64,000 nucleotides of DNA, taken from positions 1,275,495 through 1,339,494 of the forward strand of contig CM043803.1 of assembly GCA_023974075.1 (NCBI GenBank), read 5' to 3'. Position numbers and translations under genes: made by a program. The DNA is from Chaenocephalus aceratus (lineage: Eukaryota > Chordata > Actinopteri > Perciformes > Channichthyidae). Below the pieces are notes generated by a model that was given only the letters and a program-made list of their open reading frames with translations, searched no databases and was not told the DNA's origin. This document shows positions 11,301-22,353 of the stretch, in pieces (position 1 is the stretch's first letter; the number at the start of each line of letters is the position of its first letter).

Positions 11301-13780
11301 CCCTCAAGGATATGACATCCGTTCATCTTTAAGCAGATACTATTTCCTTATTTATCTTTTGTTCATGATAACAATGGTATAACAACCACACGTTTTACCC
11401 ATAGCTAGTTTCTATAACAAGATTATTATGTGTGACATAATAATCAGATGTCTTGTTTGCTAAACAACAATATTAAACTTTAATCTTTTCAGTATTCCAG
11501 ACCATCATTTAAACAAGCAGCCTCTTATCTAAACACTAAGCATTAAGGTTTCTACACCACCCCCTGGGAAACTCTTGCACAATTATGCTGTAAAATCATT
11601 GCATCATTCCTCCAGAACCATCTGAGACAAGCATGTCTCAAGATCTTGTCATAATGAGCACAGTCAGTGATGCAGCTGTAGTCAGTGGCAGGGTCCCCAA
11701 AAAGCTAGGACCGGCCCTGGTCAGTGGGCTCCAAGGAAACTCTCCCTGGCATTGGGATGAGGGAAGGAATCACTTGGCAGACACACATTGTCCTCTGTAC
11801 AGCAGAAATCCCCCAAAACCGCAGTACCTCTTCACACCACTGTTGCCTTGACAACGAGGCACAAGCATAATGTCAATATCTCCTATGCGTTCTTTGCACA
11901 CTTCTTCTGTTTGCAGTGAGCAACTCTTCACCAACACACTGATTCAGAGAACCCAAAAGGTGGTGCAGAACTATCCAATGCTGCTGTAATCACATTCAGC
12001 TACTGAGAAAAACTCAATTTAAATCTCTCTCCCAACGGGTTACAAAATAAAACGGCTGAGGTCAGGAATGCTGAAATATGTGGATGTTAAAACACACTAA
12101 TGATAGTAGTCTGCCTATTCTTTATTACTTCAGTTCTAAGTTAATAGGCAAAACAAAGACACCCTTCTTAACCACGATACTAATCTTCTATCTACTTGGC
12201 TAATTCTAATCATTTTCAAATTGTTTATCTAAGTTGTGTTACAAGCATGGTGAGGTTACAGAATACACAAATAACTGTATTCAATCCGCGCCGTATTTGA
12301 AAACTGTAATGAATTAAAATCAATATTTAAGGACGTAATATAAGTTAAATATATTGTTAAGCTAATTACTGTTTTATTGTGAAGGCATCTCTGGTGAACA
12401 GCGGCCTGTGGCTTTTATTTTGAAAGGCCGTTCCGGAAATATACTCCGTAATGTGAACAGTGAGTTTGACTTCTAGAAACACGGAAAGTTACGATAATAA
12501 TCGTTTTAATGCATTAAATAAAGTCATGAAAGAGACAAGGAGGGGGAAAGGCGTGTGGAAGTAAGCAATGAACTGAAAATGCCACCAATCCTCTGTTTTA
12601 ACGTGAACCACTTTTTACTTTCCCTTAACGTTACTGTATGTAATATAAATTTTTCCTTGAAATATAATTAAGTACAATCCTTAGTTAATGACAAATACCA
12701 TGAAATTCACAATGTAATGCAATGGTACCAATCAGTTCTCAAAACCTCTCATAAAACCACAAAGTGACGTAACTGTATCCTACAAAAACTATGCTAAAAA
12801 CAGCAAATTATAGTTTCTTATTTATTTCAATATCTACTACTTCAACTCCCACATTGATCTATTAATTCTCAATGTTATTCACTCCAACTTCAGACCACTC
12901 GATTATTCACTCCTTGTTTTAAATTCAACGCTCTTTCTTCATGCATTTAAGAAGAGAGCAAACAGGAGAGAGAGAAAAGAAGGAGGGGGGGGTGTGGGCA
13001 CTCTCACAGACACCCCGGCTGGAACAGGCATTCCAGGAGGAGGGGGGCTTCCTTGAAACAAGAATGACTTCGTATCTATTTATCTGACTAGGTTAATATG
13101 TGTTCACTTGTATTTATTAATACACTGGACAAATCTTGTCGTTACTCTTAATGTCCTTATTCTTATTTATTTGAATGTCCTGTTAATTCAGAGGTGCACA
13201 CAGTCTGAATTCAAAGTTTTCAACGTGGAGAAACACAGAATATTGAAGAACAGAGGGCAGCAGCTGACCACAAATGAGCTTCCCCTGTCTGATGAAGCTC
13301 TCAGCTCTGCAAATCACTATGTCACTATGCTCTCTTTTCTCAATTATTACACAGATTTGCCGTAAAAAATGACAGAGTTTATTCCCTTATACATTCTGTC
13401 CGGCTTTTTTGTGCGATGTATTATTTCAACAGATAATTCAGGCTTTTGAGAGCGCTTCGACACCTCTCTTTAGAGATGTGACCCTCACATGGAGATTAAA
13501 CCCAAGCCAAAAAAAATCCTTTATCGTCACGTTTTAGCCGTTCAGATCAACCCCACAGCAAGAGTTTGCGAGATCCGGTTATTTCAAATTGATTTTTGAA
13601 AGTTACGTGTCTCCTCCTGTACACCCACATATAATATCGACTTCAGCTTTTTGTCAGCCTATAGTCCACAGAATTTTCCCAGCGAGTCACTCGTGCAGGA
13701 CTAAACTACCTCACGGAGACCTCGCTGGTTCACTTTACTCTCTTTTTAGTGAGCTAAGGTACTGGACTGCAATACCAGAC
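8343..13780. other. Non-coding interior of the LTR element
   Basis: Mostly AT-rich DNA with no frame longer than about 100 codons outside the pol remnant. Short tandem copies of CTCAAAAAATGGGTTATT / CTCAAAAAATGGGGTATTG lie at ~8640-8722. A purine run with a G-tract is near 12960-13050. I see no gene, RNA or intact retroelement domain here. Confidence 0.5.
8856..9260 (-). pseudogene. Possible pol (integrase C-terminal) remnant
   Basis: On the - strand around 9141-9210 one frame reads FVWLKVIRTKWLSGP, then RVTQRTSHAVRI, GKGDSW and QCAAG. This pattern (basic KW, a GP turn, then TSHAVRI and GK..SW) resembles the extreme C terminus of pol polyproteins of retroviral-like elements, downstream of the integrase core. 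It lies just upstream, in element orientation, of the 3' LTR. The rest of pol, and any env, is not recognisable. The downstream residues are a degenerate Arg/Gly-rich repeat (~8790-9000) built from four related ~65-bp units. The call is from memory of the family and is uncertain. Confidence 0.35.
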
Positions 13781-13786
13781 TCTTAC

Positions 13787-14163
13787 ACACACTTAGTGCA
13801 CTATAGGTCCGGACTGCTCTACCCGACTCTTATAGCCACCTAGTGCTCCATAGGTCAGGACTGCTCTACCTAGCTCTTATAGATACACTTATCTACAGTA
13901 TACTGTATTTTCACACACACACTTAGTGCACTATAGGTCCGGACTGCTCTACCCGACTCTTATAGCCACCTAGTGCTCCATAGGTCAGGACTGCTCTACC
14001 TGGCTCTTATAGACACACTTATCTACAGTATACTGTATTTTCACACACACACTTAGTGCACTATAGGTCCGGACTGCTCTACCCGACTCTTATAGCCACC
14101 TAGTGCTCCATAGGTCAGGACTGCTCTACCTGGCTCTTATAGACACACTTATCTACAGTACTG
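13787..14163. repeat. Three-copy tandem repeat, ~130-bp unit
   Basis: ACACACTTAGTGCACTATAG begins each unit near 13790, 13919 and 14049. The unit itself contains two related halves (GGTCCGGACTGCTCTACC and GGTCAGGACTGCTCTACC), so it arose by a smaller duplication first. It lies in the leader region of the LTR element, just inside the primer-binding site. Confidence 0.9.
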
Positions 14164-14379
14164 TATTTCTTTACCGTGACTAAGAACACTGAGAACGCCG
14201 CTGACAACTCTAACATTTTTGTAGTAAAGCCAATCACAGATTTTGGTAATCAACAGGTATCTGTTTTACCTTTGTATCATGTAGGACGCCCTGGTGTAGT
14301 TGTCAGTGGTGTCCAGGTGTCCTCCCCTGGACTGAATTCGTCCACTAGCTGTCGGTGGTCCTCCTATAGACCAGCACTC

Positions 14380-14397
14380 ATCACGTCGGGGTCACCA
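14380..14397 (-). promoter_or_regulatory. Retroelement primer-binding site
   Basis: The - strand reads TGGTGACCCCGACGTGAT, three bases after the LTR end (ACA, then ATT). A PBS is complementary to the 3' end of a host tRNA and therefore starts TGG, complement of the CCA tail. The position right next to the LTR is what fixes the element on the - strand. The tRNA was not identified. Confidence 0.7.
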
Positions 14398-14400
14398 AAT

Positions 14401-14964
14401 TGTAGGAGCAGACACAGTTGTGGTGGCTTAAAGCCCAGCTCTGCTCCGCGCCGTCCGTTAGATGAGCCTGGTCAGATTAATAAGAAAAGGAGTTCAAAAC
14501 ACCGGCATAAAAGTTATAACAATAATCTGATTTTAATGGTAAAAAGACACAATACGAAAATACAGAGTGCCCTGTAACAGAGCACTCCGGGCTCCCCGCT
14601 CCACTGCCGTGCGATACAGGTATCGGGACTGGCCAGTCAGCAACAGGGGGCACCGTGCATGAATAAACAACAGTATATATGGACTTTTTTGGGGCGGAGA
14701 GTCACCTCTTATCTTCCACTGGATTCTACTCCTTTAATTTCCCAGGGAAGGTTTCACACAAATTATTAATTTCTCAGGGAAGGTTTCCCACAAACTATTC
14801 TTTCTCAAACAATCAAACATTGTACACAGATATATTAGTATCAAACATTGGCCCCAAAAAGAACCTTGAAAAGGACATGTGTGTGCGTTTGGTAAAGAGG
14901 AAGTGTATGTGTGTGTGTGTTGATATCTTGGTCAGGGAGTGTATGTGTGTCAGGGTATCTGGGA

Positions 14965-15011
<47 letters not shown>

Positions 15012-15170
15012 GGTATCTTGGTCAGGGAGTGTATTGTGTGTGTGTGTGTGTCAGGGTGTCTGGGAAAGTGTATGTAAGAAGGTTTATATATATATATAGG
15101 ATTACTTAAAAACAGTCCCAAATAATACATGTTCACTTCAATACAGTTCAAGATAATATCTGTTTGATTT
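14401..15170 (-). repeat. 5' LTR of the - strand LTR element
   Basis: Partner of 7574-8343 and nearly identical to it. It carries an extra ~40-bp internal duplication around 14745-14790 and a shorter GT tract. It is followed by ACCAT, the same five bases that precede the other LTR. Confidence 0.75.
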
Positions 15171-15473
15171 ACCATCCGTCCCACTGTCTAACATACTGAC
15201 TTTATTCACTTTGTGACACAAGCAACGATGTTTTCAAATCTGTAATCAAAAAGCTCCTCAAAAACGCTATCGAAGCAGTTCTACAGACTATTTTTCTTAG
15301 CGTATGCATGTCAATTTAAATCAATACAACTATTTTTTAAATCAATAAAATAATTTTCTAAATCCATAAAAGCATTTCAATTAATATTGGGAGTCATATC
15401 GTTACTTTGTTGAGAATGTGGCCATGTAATAAGCGGGATAATGTGCAGCGACGCGATCATTATGGGGAAAAGA
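15171..15473. other. Short unique spacer
   Basis: AT-rich sequence between the LTR element and the composite fold-back element. No feature was recognised. The last eight bases (GGAAAAGA, 15466-15473) are the left copy of a candidate target duplication. Confidence 0.5.
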
Positions 15474-16275
15474 CAACCTGATCTCACCAGAATGCGTGAC
15501 TCCACCACGACTCTTTTACACCACAATGCGTGGTGGAGTCACGAACTTTGTTACATTTACGTGTCGGCACCACACAAACAACCCCAATGTAAAGTGAATG
15601 AGGCTCCTTTGGCGTGGTGCACACTCGCATTTCTACAACGTCCCGCAGTGAGCTTTTATTCTATAAAACGTGTTTAAAATCTACTTTATAGCTTGTAGTA
15701 ACTCACGGGAGGCTTCTTTTATTTTATTTGTATTCATAATTATTTTTATTTTTCGTCAGAATGTAAAAATTACATTAGTTACGAATTTGTGTTCTCAAAA
15801 AACACTGCATTGTGTGTAATGCAACTGTGATTTTTATTAAATTAGTTAGTTTTTAAGGAAGGCCAGAGCTTCAGCTGTGTCAAATAGATTGTTCCCTTTA
15901 GTTAACGTTATTTAAAAGATAAAGATCATGTCCCCTGTATTGTATTACGAGCGTCCATTCCCATTGGATAACGGAGAATTTTACACCCGGAAGTAAGTAG
16001 CCTATTCTCCTTACTGTCGATTGATTTTACAGTGATATCTGAACTACTCATCGACTAAAAAACACCAGATTATCCTTGTTAATTACACAACATTGATTGG
16101 TTTGAATTGTGTACAATGCTTTTGTATTTTCCCCCTTCGATTCGGAGAAACAAATATTTTTTCGGAGTTTTTGGACGGCAGAAGACACTACACTACCCAG
16201 AATCCTCAGCTATCGTTTGGGACTACACCATGTGCTTAGCTTGACAAACCCCGTGATCAGTCCTCAAGCTCTTTG
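15474..16275 (+). repeat. Left inverted arm of the composite element
   Basis: It starts CAACCTGATCTCACCAGAAT and ends near CTCAAGCTCTTTGATTGGTT. Close to the tip it has its own hairpin: TGACTCCACCACG at ~15497 and CGTGGTGGAGTCA at ~15530. The tip therefore folds on itself as well as on the distant arms. Confidence 0.8.
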
Positions 16276-17514
16276 ATTGGTTGACCTCCAACTGCATTCC
16301 ATATTAAAAAAACGTTTCGTAAAAGATAAAATTATACTTTATTCAGCAGTGCTTGCTTTACTCTTTGAAAGTCATCACATGAATGCATTGTAATAAATAG
16401 TTTGGCTGCATTAAATATTACACATCTGTCGTAGTTATTTATTTATCTACAGAGATCGGGCTTAGAATAGACCGGAAACTATTCTTTTACCGTTCTGTTT
16501 TAATTTCACAATAAAGTTAGTAGTAATATTTTGTTTTGATATTATTGTTTTTTATTAACTTCTAGACCGCTGGGTCATGTTAAGACCATCTTTTTTTTGT
16601 TGCTATGGGTTTTTTCCATCGCTTTTGTGTTACAAATATCAAAACAATAACAAAATAATATTCGTTGTAAACTAAAGCGGAAACAGCAGTATATTTTATT
16701 TTGTTAACACTGTAAACTTGACAGCCTTTTAACCTATGCTTTTAACCCAAACCACCTACTGGTTAAAGCACGTTATTACACGTGTAGAGTAATTGCAATG
16801 CAGGTAGATTGTGTTGCTTTTTAATGACTGTTTAAAATGCCTTTTTATTAATGTCTTTCATTTTTGTAAAGCACTTTTGAATGTGTTATATTTTATGAAA
16901 ACATTTAAATATTAAGAGTACATACAAAATAGTGGGAAAGTAGAAGGTCAATTATATAAATATAGAATAGAAAATATCAAGAAGATACTCAAATGATATC
17001 TAGAATAAAACAGTTTAGTGCCTGATAGGAGGATGTGCAAAACAGACAAACTAATAAGGCTTTATTTAAAGAAATGTGCAGAATACGACAGTGTAATGGT
17101 GGAAGTATACACACATTGATAGATGTCTTGTAATGCACTGTTGAGGAACCTGTGACCCAAGTTTTTCATTCATTGCATAACTACACTGTTGTGTATATGA
17201 TATGTCAATAAACCTTAGAAAATCTTGAAAGGGATGTACAAAATAGCAATTATATACAGTCTTTAATGAACTATTAGAGAATAACAAGTAATGAATATGC
17301 TTTAAACGGATCTGCAGATAAATATTTAGTCTTCTCAAGCACCAACTATCAAATATCTCGCCTGATTGTTGGCACTTGACAATCACCTTCACTGAATTTA
17401 ATTCAGGTGTAACTAAAGTCTGATTTAAGGGTTGTTTATATTTCACATCATTAATCCAAATCTGTAAAGTAACTAAAATAAATGTAGTGGAGTAAAAATA
17501 CCAGGTTAACCTTA

Positions 17515-17680
17515 AAGAAAGCCCTCAGGATTATAAAAGACCCCATCACCCCAGCCACAAACTGTTCTGTCTGCTGCAGTCTGGCAGGCGGTACCACAGC
17601 ATCCGGACTAAAACCACCAGACACAGAGACAGCTTCATCCCACAGGCTATACGATTATTAAACACCTGCATTTAGAAATA
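17515..17680 (+). pseudogene. LINE reverse-transcriptase C-terminal fragment
   Basis: One frame reads HKLFCLLQSGRRYHSIRTK then DSFIPQAIRLLN before a stop. This is the usual ending of non-LTR reverse-transcriptase ORFs (a GRRYRSI-like motif, then RNSFFPQAI-like). A one-base break near 17546 separates it from an upstream frame ending ALRIIKDP. It lies inside the fold-back element and was carried along in its tandem duplication: the second copy is at ~18938-19060. Confidence 0.6.
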
Positions 17681-17947
17681 ACATTCATCTGGCTGCTACT
17701 TAGAAATTATTTATCTAATATATCATATTCCAATCACTTGTATATAGACTCTTATTGCACTATTTCACTATTTTTTCTGTGTATCTGTTTTATTGCGTAG
17801 CACTGTTGGAGGAGCCTGTGACCTAAGGGGGGAGGAGGGGGGGGGGGGGGGTAGGACACGTTCGATTCCTGTTTTGAATAGTGTGCCGTCGATGGGTTTC
17901 ATTCCATTTCAAAGTCCTTTTTGACGCTCTGTGTAAACGTCGCGCAT

Positions 17948-18754
17948 CCAATCACAGAGGTTGAGGACTGATCACGGGGTTTGTCAAGCTAAGCACATGG
18001 TGTAGTCCCAAACGATAGCTGAGGATTCTGGGTAGTGTAGTGTCTTCGGCCATCCTAAAACTCCGAAAAAATATTTGTTTCTCCGAATCGAAGGGGAAAA
18101 ATACAAAAGCATTGTACACAATTCAAACCAATCAATGTTGTGTAATTAACAAGGACAATTTGGTGTTTTTTAGTCGATGAGTAGAGCAGATATCACTGTA
18201 AAATCAATCGACAGTAAGGAGAATAGGCTACTTACGTCCAGGTGTAAAATTCTCCGTTATCCAATGGGAATGGACGCTCGTAATACAATACAGGGGACAT
18301 GATCTTTATCTTTTAAATAACGTTAACTAAAGCGAACAATCTATTTGACACAGCTGAAGCTCTGGCCTTCCTTAAAAACTAACTAATTTAATACAAATCA
18401 CAGTTGCATTACACACAATGCAGTGTTTTTTGAGAACACAAATTCGTAACTAATGTAATTTTTACATTTTGACGAAAAATAAAAATAATTATGAATACAA
18501 ATGAAATAAAAGAAGCCTCCCGTGAGTTACTACAAGCTATAAAGTAGATTAAAAAAACGTTGTATAGAATAAAAGCTCACTGCGGGACGTTGTTGAAATG
18601 CGTGTGTGCACCACGACAAAGGAGCCTCATTCACTTTACATTGGGGTTGTTTGCGTGGTGCCGACACGTAAATGTAACAAAGTTCATGACTCCACCACGC
18701 ATTGTGGTGTTAAGAAGTCGTGGTGGAGTCACGCATTCTGGTGAGATCAGGTTG
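17948..18754 (-). repeat. First right arm (inverse of 15474-16275)
   Basis: Reads as the reverse complement of the left arm over about 0.8 kb, with few mismatches (for example GCGAACAATC against GGGAACAATC). It ends GATCAGGTTG at 18754 and is directly followed by the second copy of the internal segment (TTTAAAATGCC...). Confidence 0.8.
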
Positions 18755-18937
18755 GTTTAAAATGCCTTTTTCTTAATGTCTTTCATTTTTGTAAAGCACT
18801 TTTGAATGTGTTATATTTTATGAAAACATTTAAATATTAAGAGTACATACAAAATAGTGGGAAAGTAGAAGGTCAATTATATAAATATAGAATAGAAAAT
18901 ATCAAGAAGATACTCAAATGATATCTAGAATAAAACA

Positions 18938-19060
18938 GTCACCCCAGCCACAAACTGTTCTGTCTGCTGCAGTCTGGCAGGCGGTACCACAGCATCCGGA
19001 CTAAAACCACCAGACACAGAAACAGCTTCATCCCACAGGCTATACGATTATTAAACACCT
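18938..19060 (+). pseudogene. Second copy of the LINE RT C-terminal fragment
   Basis: Near-identical to 17548-17670. One Asp-to-Asn type change is visible (CACAGAGACAGC becomes CACAGAAACAGC). The upstream junction differs because the segment equivalent to 17014-17546 is deleted in this copy. Confidence 0.6.
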
Positions 19061-19345
19061 GAATTTAGAAATAACATTCATCTGGCTGCTACTTAGAAAT
19101 TATTTATCTAATATATCATATTCCAATCACTTGTATATAGACTCTTATTGCACTTATTTCACTATTTTTTCTGTGTATCTGTTTTATTGCGTAGCACTGT
19201 TGGAGGAGCCTGTGACCTAAGGGGGGAGGAGGGGGGGGGGGGGGGGGGTAGGACACGTTCGATTCCTGTTTTGAATAGTGTGCCGTCGATGGGTTTCATT
19301 CCATTTCAAAGTCCTTTTTGACGCTCTGTGTAAACGTCGCGCATC

Positions 19346-20008
19346 CAATCACAGAGGTTGAGGACTGATCACGGGGTTTGTCAAGCTAAGCACATGGTGT
19401 AGTCCCAAACGATAGCTGAGGATTCTGGGTAGTGTAGTGTCTTCGGCCATCCTAAAAATCTTTGTTTCTCCGAATCGAAGGGGGAAAATACAAAAGTATT
19501 GTACACAATTTAAACCAATCAATGTTGTGTAATTAACAAGGATAATATGGTGTTTTTTAGTCGATGAGTAGTGCAGATAACTAAAGGGAACAATCTATTT
19601 GACACAGCTGAAGCTCTGACCTTCCTTAAAAACTAACTAATTTAATAAAAATCACAGTTGCATTACACACAATGCAGTGTTTTTTGAGAACACAAATTCG
19701 TAACTAATGTAATTTTTACATTCTGACGAAAAATAAAAATAATTATGAATACAAATAAAATAAAAGAAGCCTCCCGTGAGTTACTACAAGCTATAAAGTA
19801 GATTTAAAAAACGTTGTATAGAATAAAAGCTCACTGCGGGACGTTGTAGAAATGCGTGTGTGCACCACGACAAAGGAGCCTCATTCACTTTACATTGGGG
19901 TTGTTTGCGTGGTGCCGACACGTAAATGTAACAAAGTTCGTGACTCCACCACGCATTGTGGTGTAAAGGAGTCGTGGTGGAGTCACGCATTCTGGTGAGA
20001 TCAGGTTG
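19346..20008 (-). repeat. Second right arm, internally deleted
   Basis: A second reverse-complement copy of the left arm. Relative to 17948-18754 it lacks ~135 bp (equivalent to ~18193-18328) and a short piece next to the CTAAAA motif. It forms the outer right terminus of the composite. Confidence 0.8.
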
Positions 20009-20111
20009 CGAAAAGAACACAGACAGGCTGATCAGGAGCCCGACGCGAAGCGGAGGGATCTAGATCGGAATGAAGGTGTTATTTAACATTATCCCTTACA
20101 TATGATTATAT

Positions 20112-21101
20112 TAGGGCTGTCAAACGATTGACATTTTTAATCAGATTAATCACAGCTTAAAAATTAATTAATCATGATTAATCACCATTCGAACTATGTC
20201 CAAAATATGCCATTTATTTATATATATTGTTGTGGGAATGGAAAGATAAATGAAAGAAGGCGGATATATCCATTTAACATACAGTATCTATGTTTATTAT
20301 AACCCACACACCTATCAATCATCAAACCGTGGGGTCTTAATTCATTACGTGTTGATTTCTATCAACGGGGAAGTACTTCAGGAAAGTCGACAGAGGGGGG
20401 GGGGGCGGCGGCGGCTAGTGGAGTACTTCGTGATCACAGAGTGTGAATGTTGTGATCAGCTGTTTTAGCGCAGTTCTCCAGTGAAGGGGGGGAGTCTCCC
20501 TCCGCAGCCGGTTGGCGTAGTTTTGGCACAAGTCCGTTGTACAGACCGACGTTAACAACAGCCCTGTCTGTGCACACGGAGACCGACTCTGTCGTCCGGT
20601 GATCTAACCGCCTTCTGGAAAATCTTCACAAGTACGTCGGTACGCAAATGCGCTTTGTGACACAAGTGACGGTACGTATTTCAGATTACGCACATAACCT
20701 GCGTACCAGTTATGTGCACCCCTGTACTCCAGCAAAAGTATTCTCCGTCGGGACTTCCTGCAACAACACCACGCTGTTATCAAAGATGTTCTATTGAGAA
20801 GAAGATCACTACGTGACAAAAGTTTTCAAAACCGTGGCTACTGAAATCAATCTTACTAACTGCTGTCTGTGCAATTTACTCCGCGCGAGTTGGCAGACTT
20901 TATTTTGTTTACTTTAACATCATTTTTCATGGTGGGGCTAAGCCATTTCTTGGTATGGGTGTAGCCTACCCCAGCCATACCCTGGCGCTGCCACTGGTGG
21001 CATGTATGGGGCGGGCCATTCTGCACATGCGTTAAATATTTTAACGCAATTAATTCAAAAAATTAATTACCGCTGTTAACGCGATCATTTTGACAGCACT
21101 A
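20112..21101. mobile_element. Non-autonomous hAT element with perfect 8-bp TSD
   Basis: GATTATAT is present immediately before (20104-20111) and after (21102-21109) the element. The left end TAGGGCTGTCAAACGATTGA and the right end, read in reverse, TAGTGCTGTCAAAATGATCG, are imperfect inverted repeats. The subterminal DNA is rich in TTAATC/GATTAA motifs on both sides. An 8-bp target duplication is the mark of the hAT superfamily. No transposase frame is preserved. The interior has a G-run followed by GGCGGCGGCGG near 20395-20412. Confidence 0.85.
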
Positions 21102-21232
21102 GATTATATAGATTCATTATTCATTTGTTTTAAAGCAGGAGGCGCAAAAGCTTGCCTCTGGGAGGGAGAAAAAGAGCCACAGCGGAGAATAAACAAGCCC
21201 CCAGGGAGTGCGCCGGACTCAGATGAAAATAT

Positions 21233-21735
21233 CATGGATGTATAATAAGAACTGGATACAGCGTGGGAGGCGGGGCCTCATTCATTCCTATGAGAGTTGC
21301 TCATTAGCGCATGATGATAAAATGGCCCAACTTTTGAGAGAGCGAAACGTCACAGATTACCTGGCATGCCTGAGAAGTACCCGTATGTGAGCTCATAGCG
21401 CATGCGCAACTTTAACCAAAATGCTCGTTCACATCAAGCACGTCAATTTGCGTACACGTAACAGCACCGCACGTTCATGACAGCATGGTAATGGATTGTT
21501 ATTATGATGGATTTGATATTAATGAGGCGGCAGTTAGCAGCTAGCGGCTAGCTAGTAATTATGCTAATGTGCACATCAATCGTCATGTACTTATATTACA
21601 CTGTAACAGGATCTAGTGATATCCAAGCAACAGAGCTTCATTTAGCATGAAAGAATTATTATTATCATCATGCGCTAATGAGCAACTCTCATAGGAATGA
21701 ATGAGGCCCCGCCTCCCACGCTGTATACATCCATG
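21233..21735. repeat. Inverted repeat pair (~80-bp arms)
   Basis: The arm at ~21233-21320 contains CAGCGTGGGAGGCGGGGCCT, then CATTCATTCCTATGAGAGTT, then GCTCATTAGCGCATGATGAT. It reappears inverted at ~21659-21735. The left arm has ~11 extra bases (AATAAGAACTG region). It may be the paired ends of a MITE, but I could not define a target duplication. An AGCTAGCGGCTAGCTAG cluster lies between the arms. Confidence 0.75.
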
Positions 21736-22019
21736 AGAATAAACAGAAGGGCAACCATGGCAACCATGCATGGGAAGTTTTCTTTGCTGCTTTTGTGGCA
21801 GACTACAGTGCCACTTACAGGCCTGGCATATGTACTACAGCGTCTCCAGCGCTTCCGAGCAGCAATGGCCGGCCATGGCCCAACCTCTCATTCCCCTGAT
21901 AGGTGGAGAATTGACCATTAAGCGGAGCACCCCTTTTGTGACGTAGAAAATAATTCAAATCTGGATCAGTCTGTATCAGATCCGTTACAGCCCCCTTTTT
22001 TAGAGATTTGGGTATAGAG

Positions 22020-22345
22020 CAGTGTTTCTCAAACTTTTTCATACCAAGGACCAGTTAACCAATAAAAAAACACTCGCGGACCACCTAACTCCACAAATAT
22101 CCAAAAACACATCGTTTTTTGCAAATCGCCTGAAAATGGTACAAACGAGTGGCCACATGTGTGATGAAGGTGTTTATCTGGGCTATATCAAGCAATCGAA
22201 AGTGAAACTTAAACTCGCTCCATTGCGGATATATTCCCGCGAGAGTGCGGAAAACTTAAATTTATTTATTTATTTCAAATGTGAAATTTTACCAATATAC
22301 TCACGGACCACTAGTGGTCCTCGGACCACATTTTGAGAAGCACTG
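22020..22345. mobile_element. hAT (Charlie-like) MITE, 326 bp
   Basis: GTATAGAG flanks both sides (22012-22019 and 22346-22353), a perfect 8-bp duplication. The left end CAGTGTTTCTCAAACTTTTT and the right end, in reverse, CAGTGCTTCTCAAAATGTGG, are the typical CAGTG-TTCTCAAA terminal repeats of Charlie-type hAT elements. It is too short to code. Confidence 0.9.
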
Positions 22346-22353
22346 GTATAGAG

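Larger units (their letters stand above)
7574..15170 (-). mobile_element. Degenerate LTR retroelement, - strand
   Basis: Two ~770-bp direct repeats (7574-8343 and 14401-15170) are nearly identical and flank ~6.1 kb. On the - strand the right-hand repeat ends ...CTCCTACA and is followed, three bases later, by TGGTGACCCCGACGTGAT, which begins TGG as a tRNA primer-binding site should. ACCAT is found just outside both ends (7569-7573 and 15171-15175), a candidate 5-bp target duplication. The interior is AT-rich, carries tandem repeats and has only a short possible pol remnant, so the copy is non-autonomous or decayed. The outer LTR terminus does not show the expected TG, so that boundary is approximate. 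Class (Ty3-like or endogenous retrovirus) is not decided. Confidence 0.75.
15474..20008. mobile_element. Composite fold-back DNA element with ~0.8-kb inverted arms
   Basis: The left end CAACCTGATCTCACCAGAAT is the inverse of the right end ...CTGGTGAGATCAGGTTG (20008). The left arm (15474 to ~16275) pairs with two inverted right arms (~17948-18754 and ~19346-20008). The right half is tandemly duplicated: 16828-18754 reappears, with deletions, as 18757-20008. GGAAAAGA before the left end and CGAAAAGA after the right end match at 7 of 8 bases, fitting an 8-bp target duplication. No transposase was seen; the centre holds LINE fragments. Superfamily is unknown: long arms with 8-9-bp duplications suggest a hAT- or fold-back-type element. 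Confidence 0.7.

Noticed and set aside
17066..17446. 126-codon - strand open frame in the fold-back element
   Set aside because: No recognised domain, AT-driven composition, and deleted in the second copy of the segment; not enough to call a gene.
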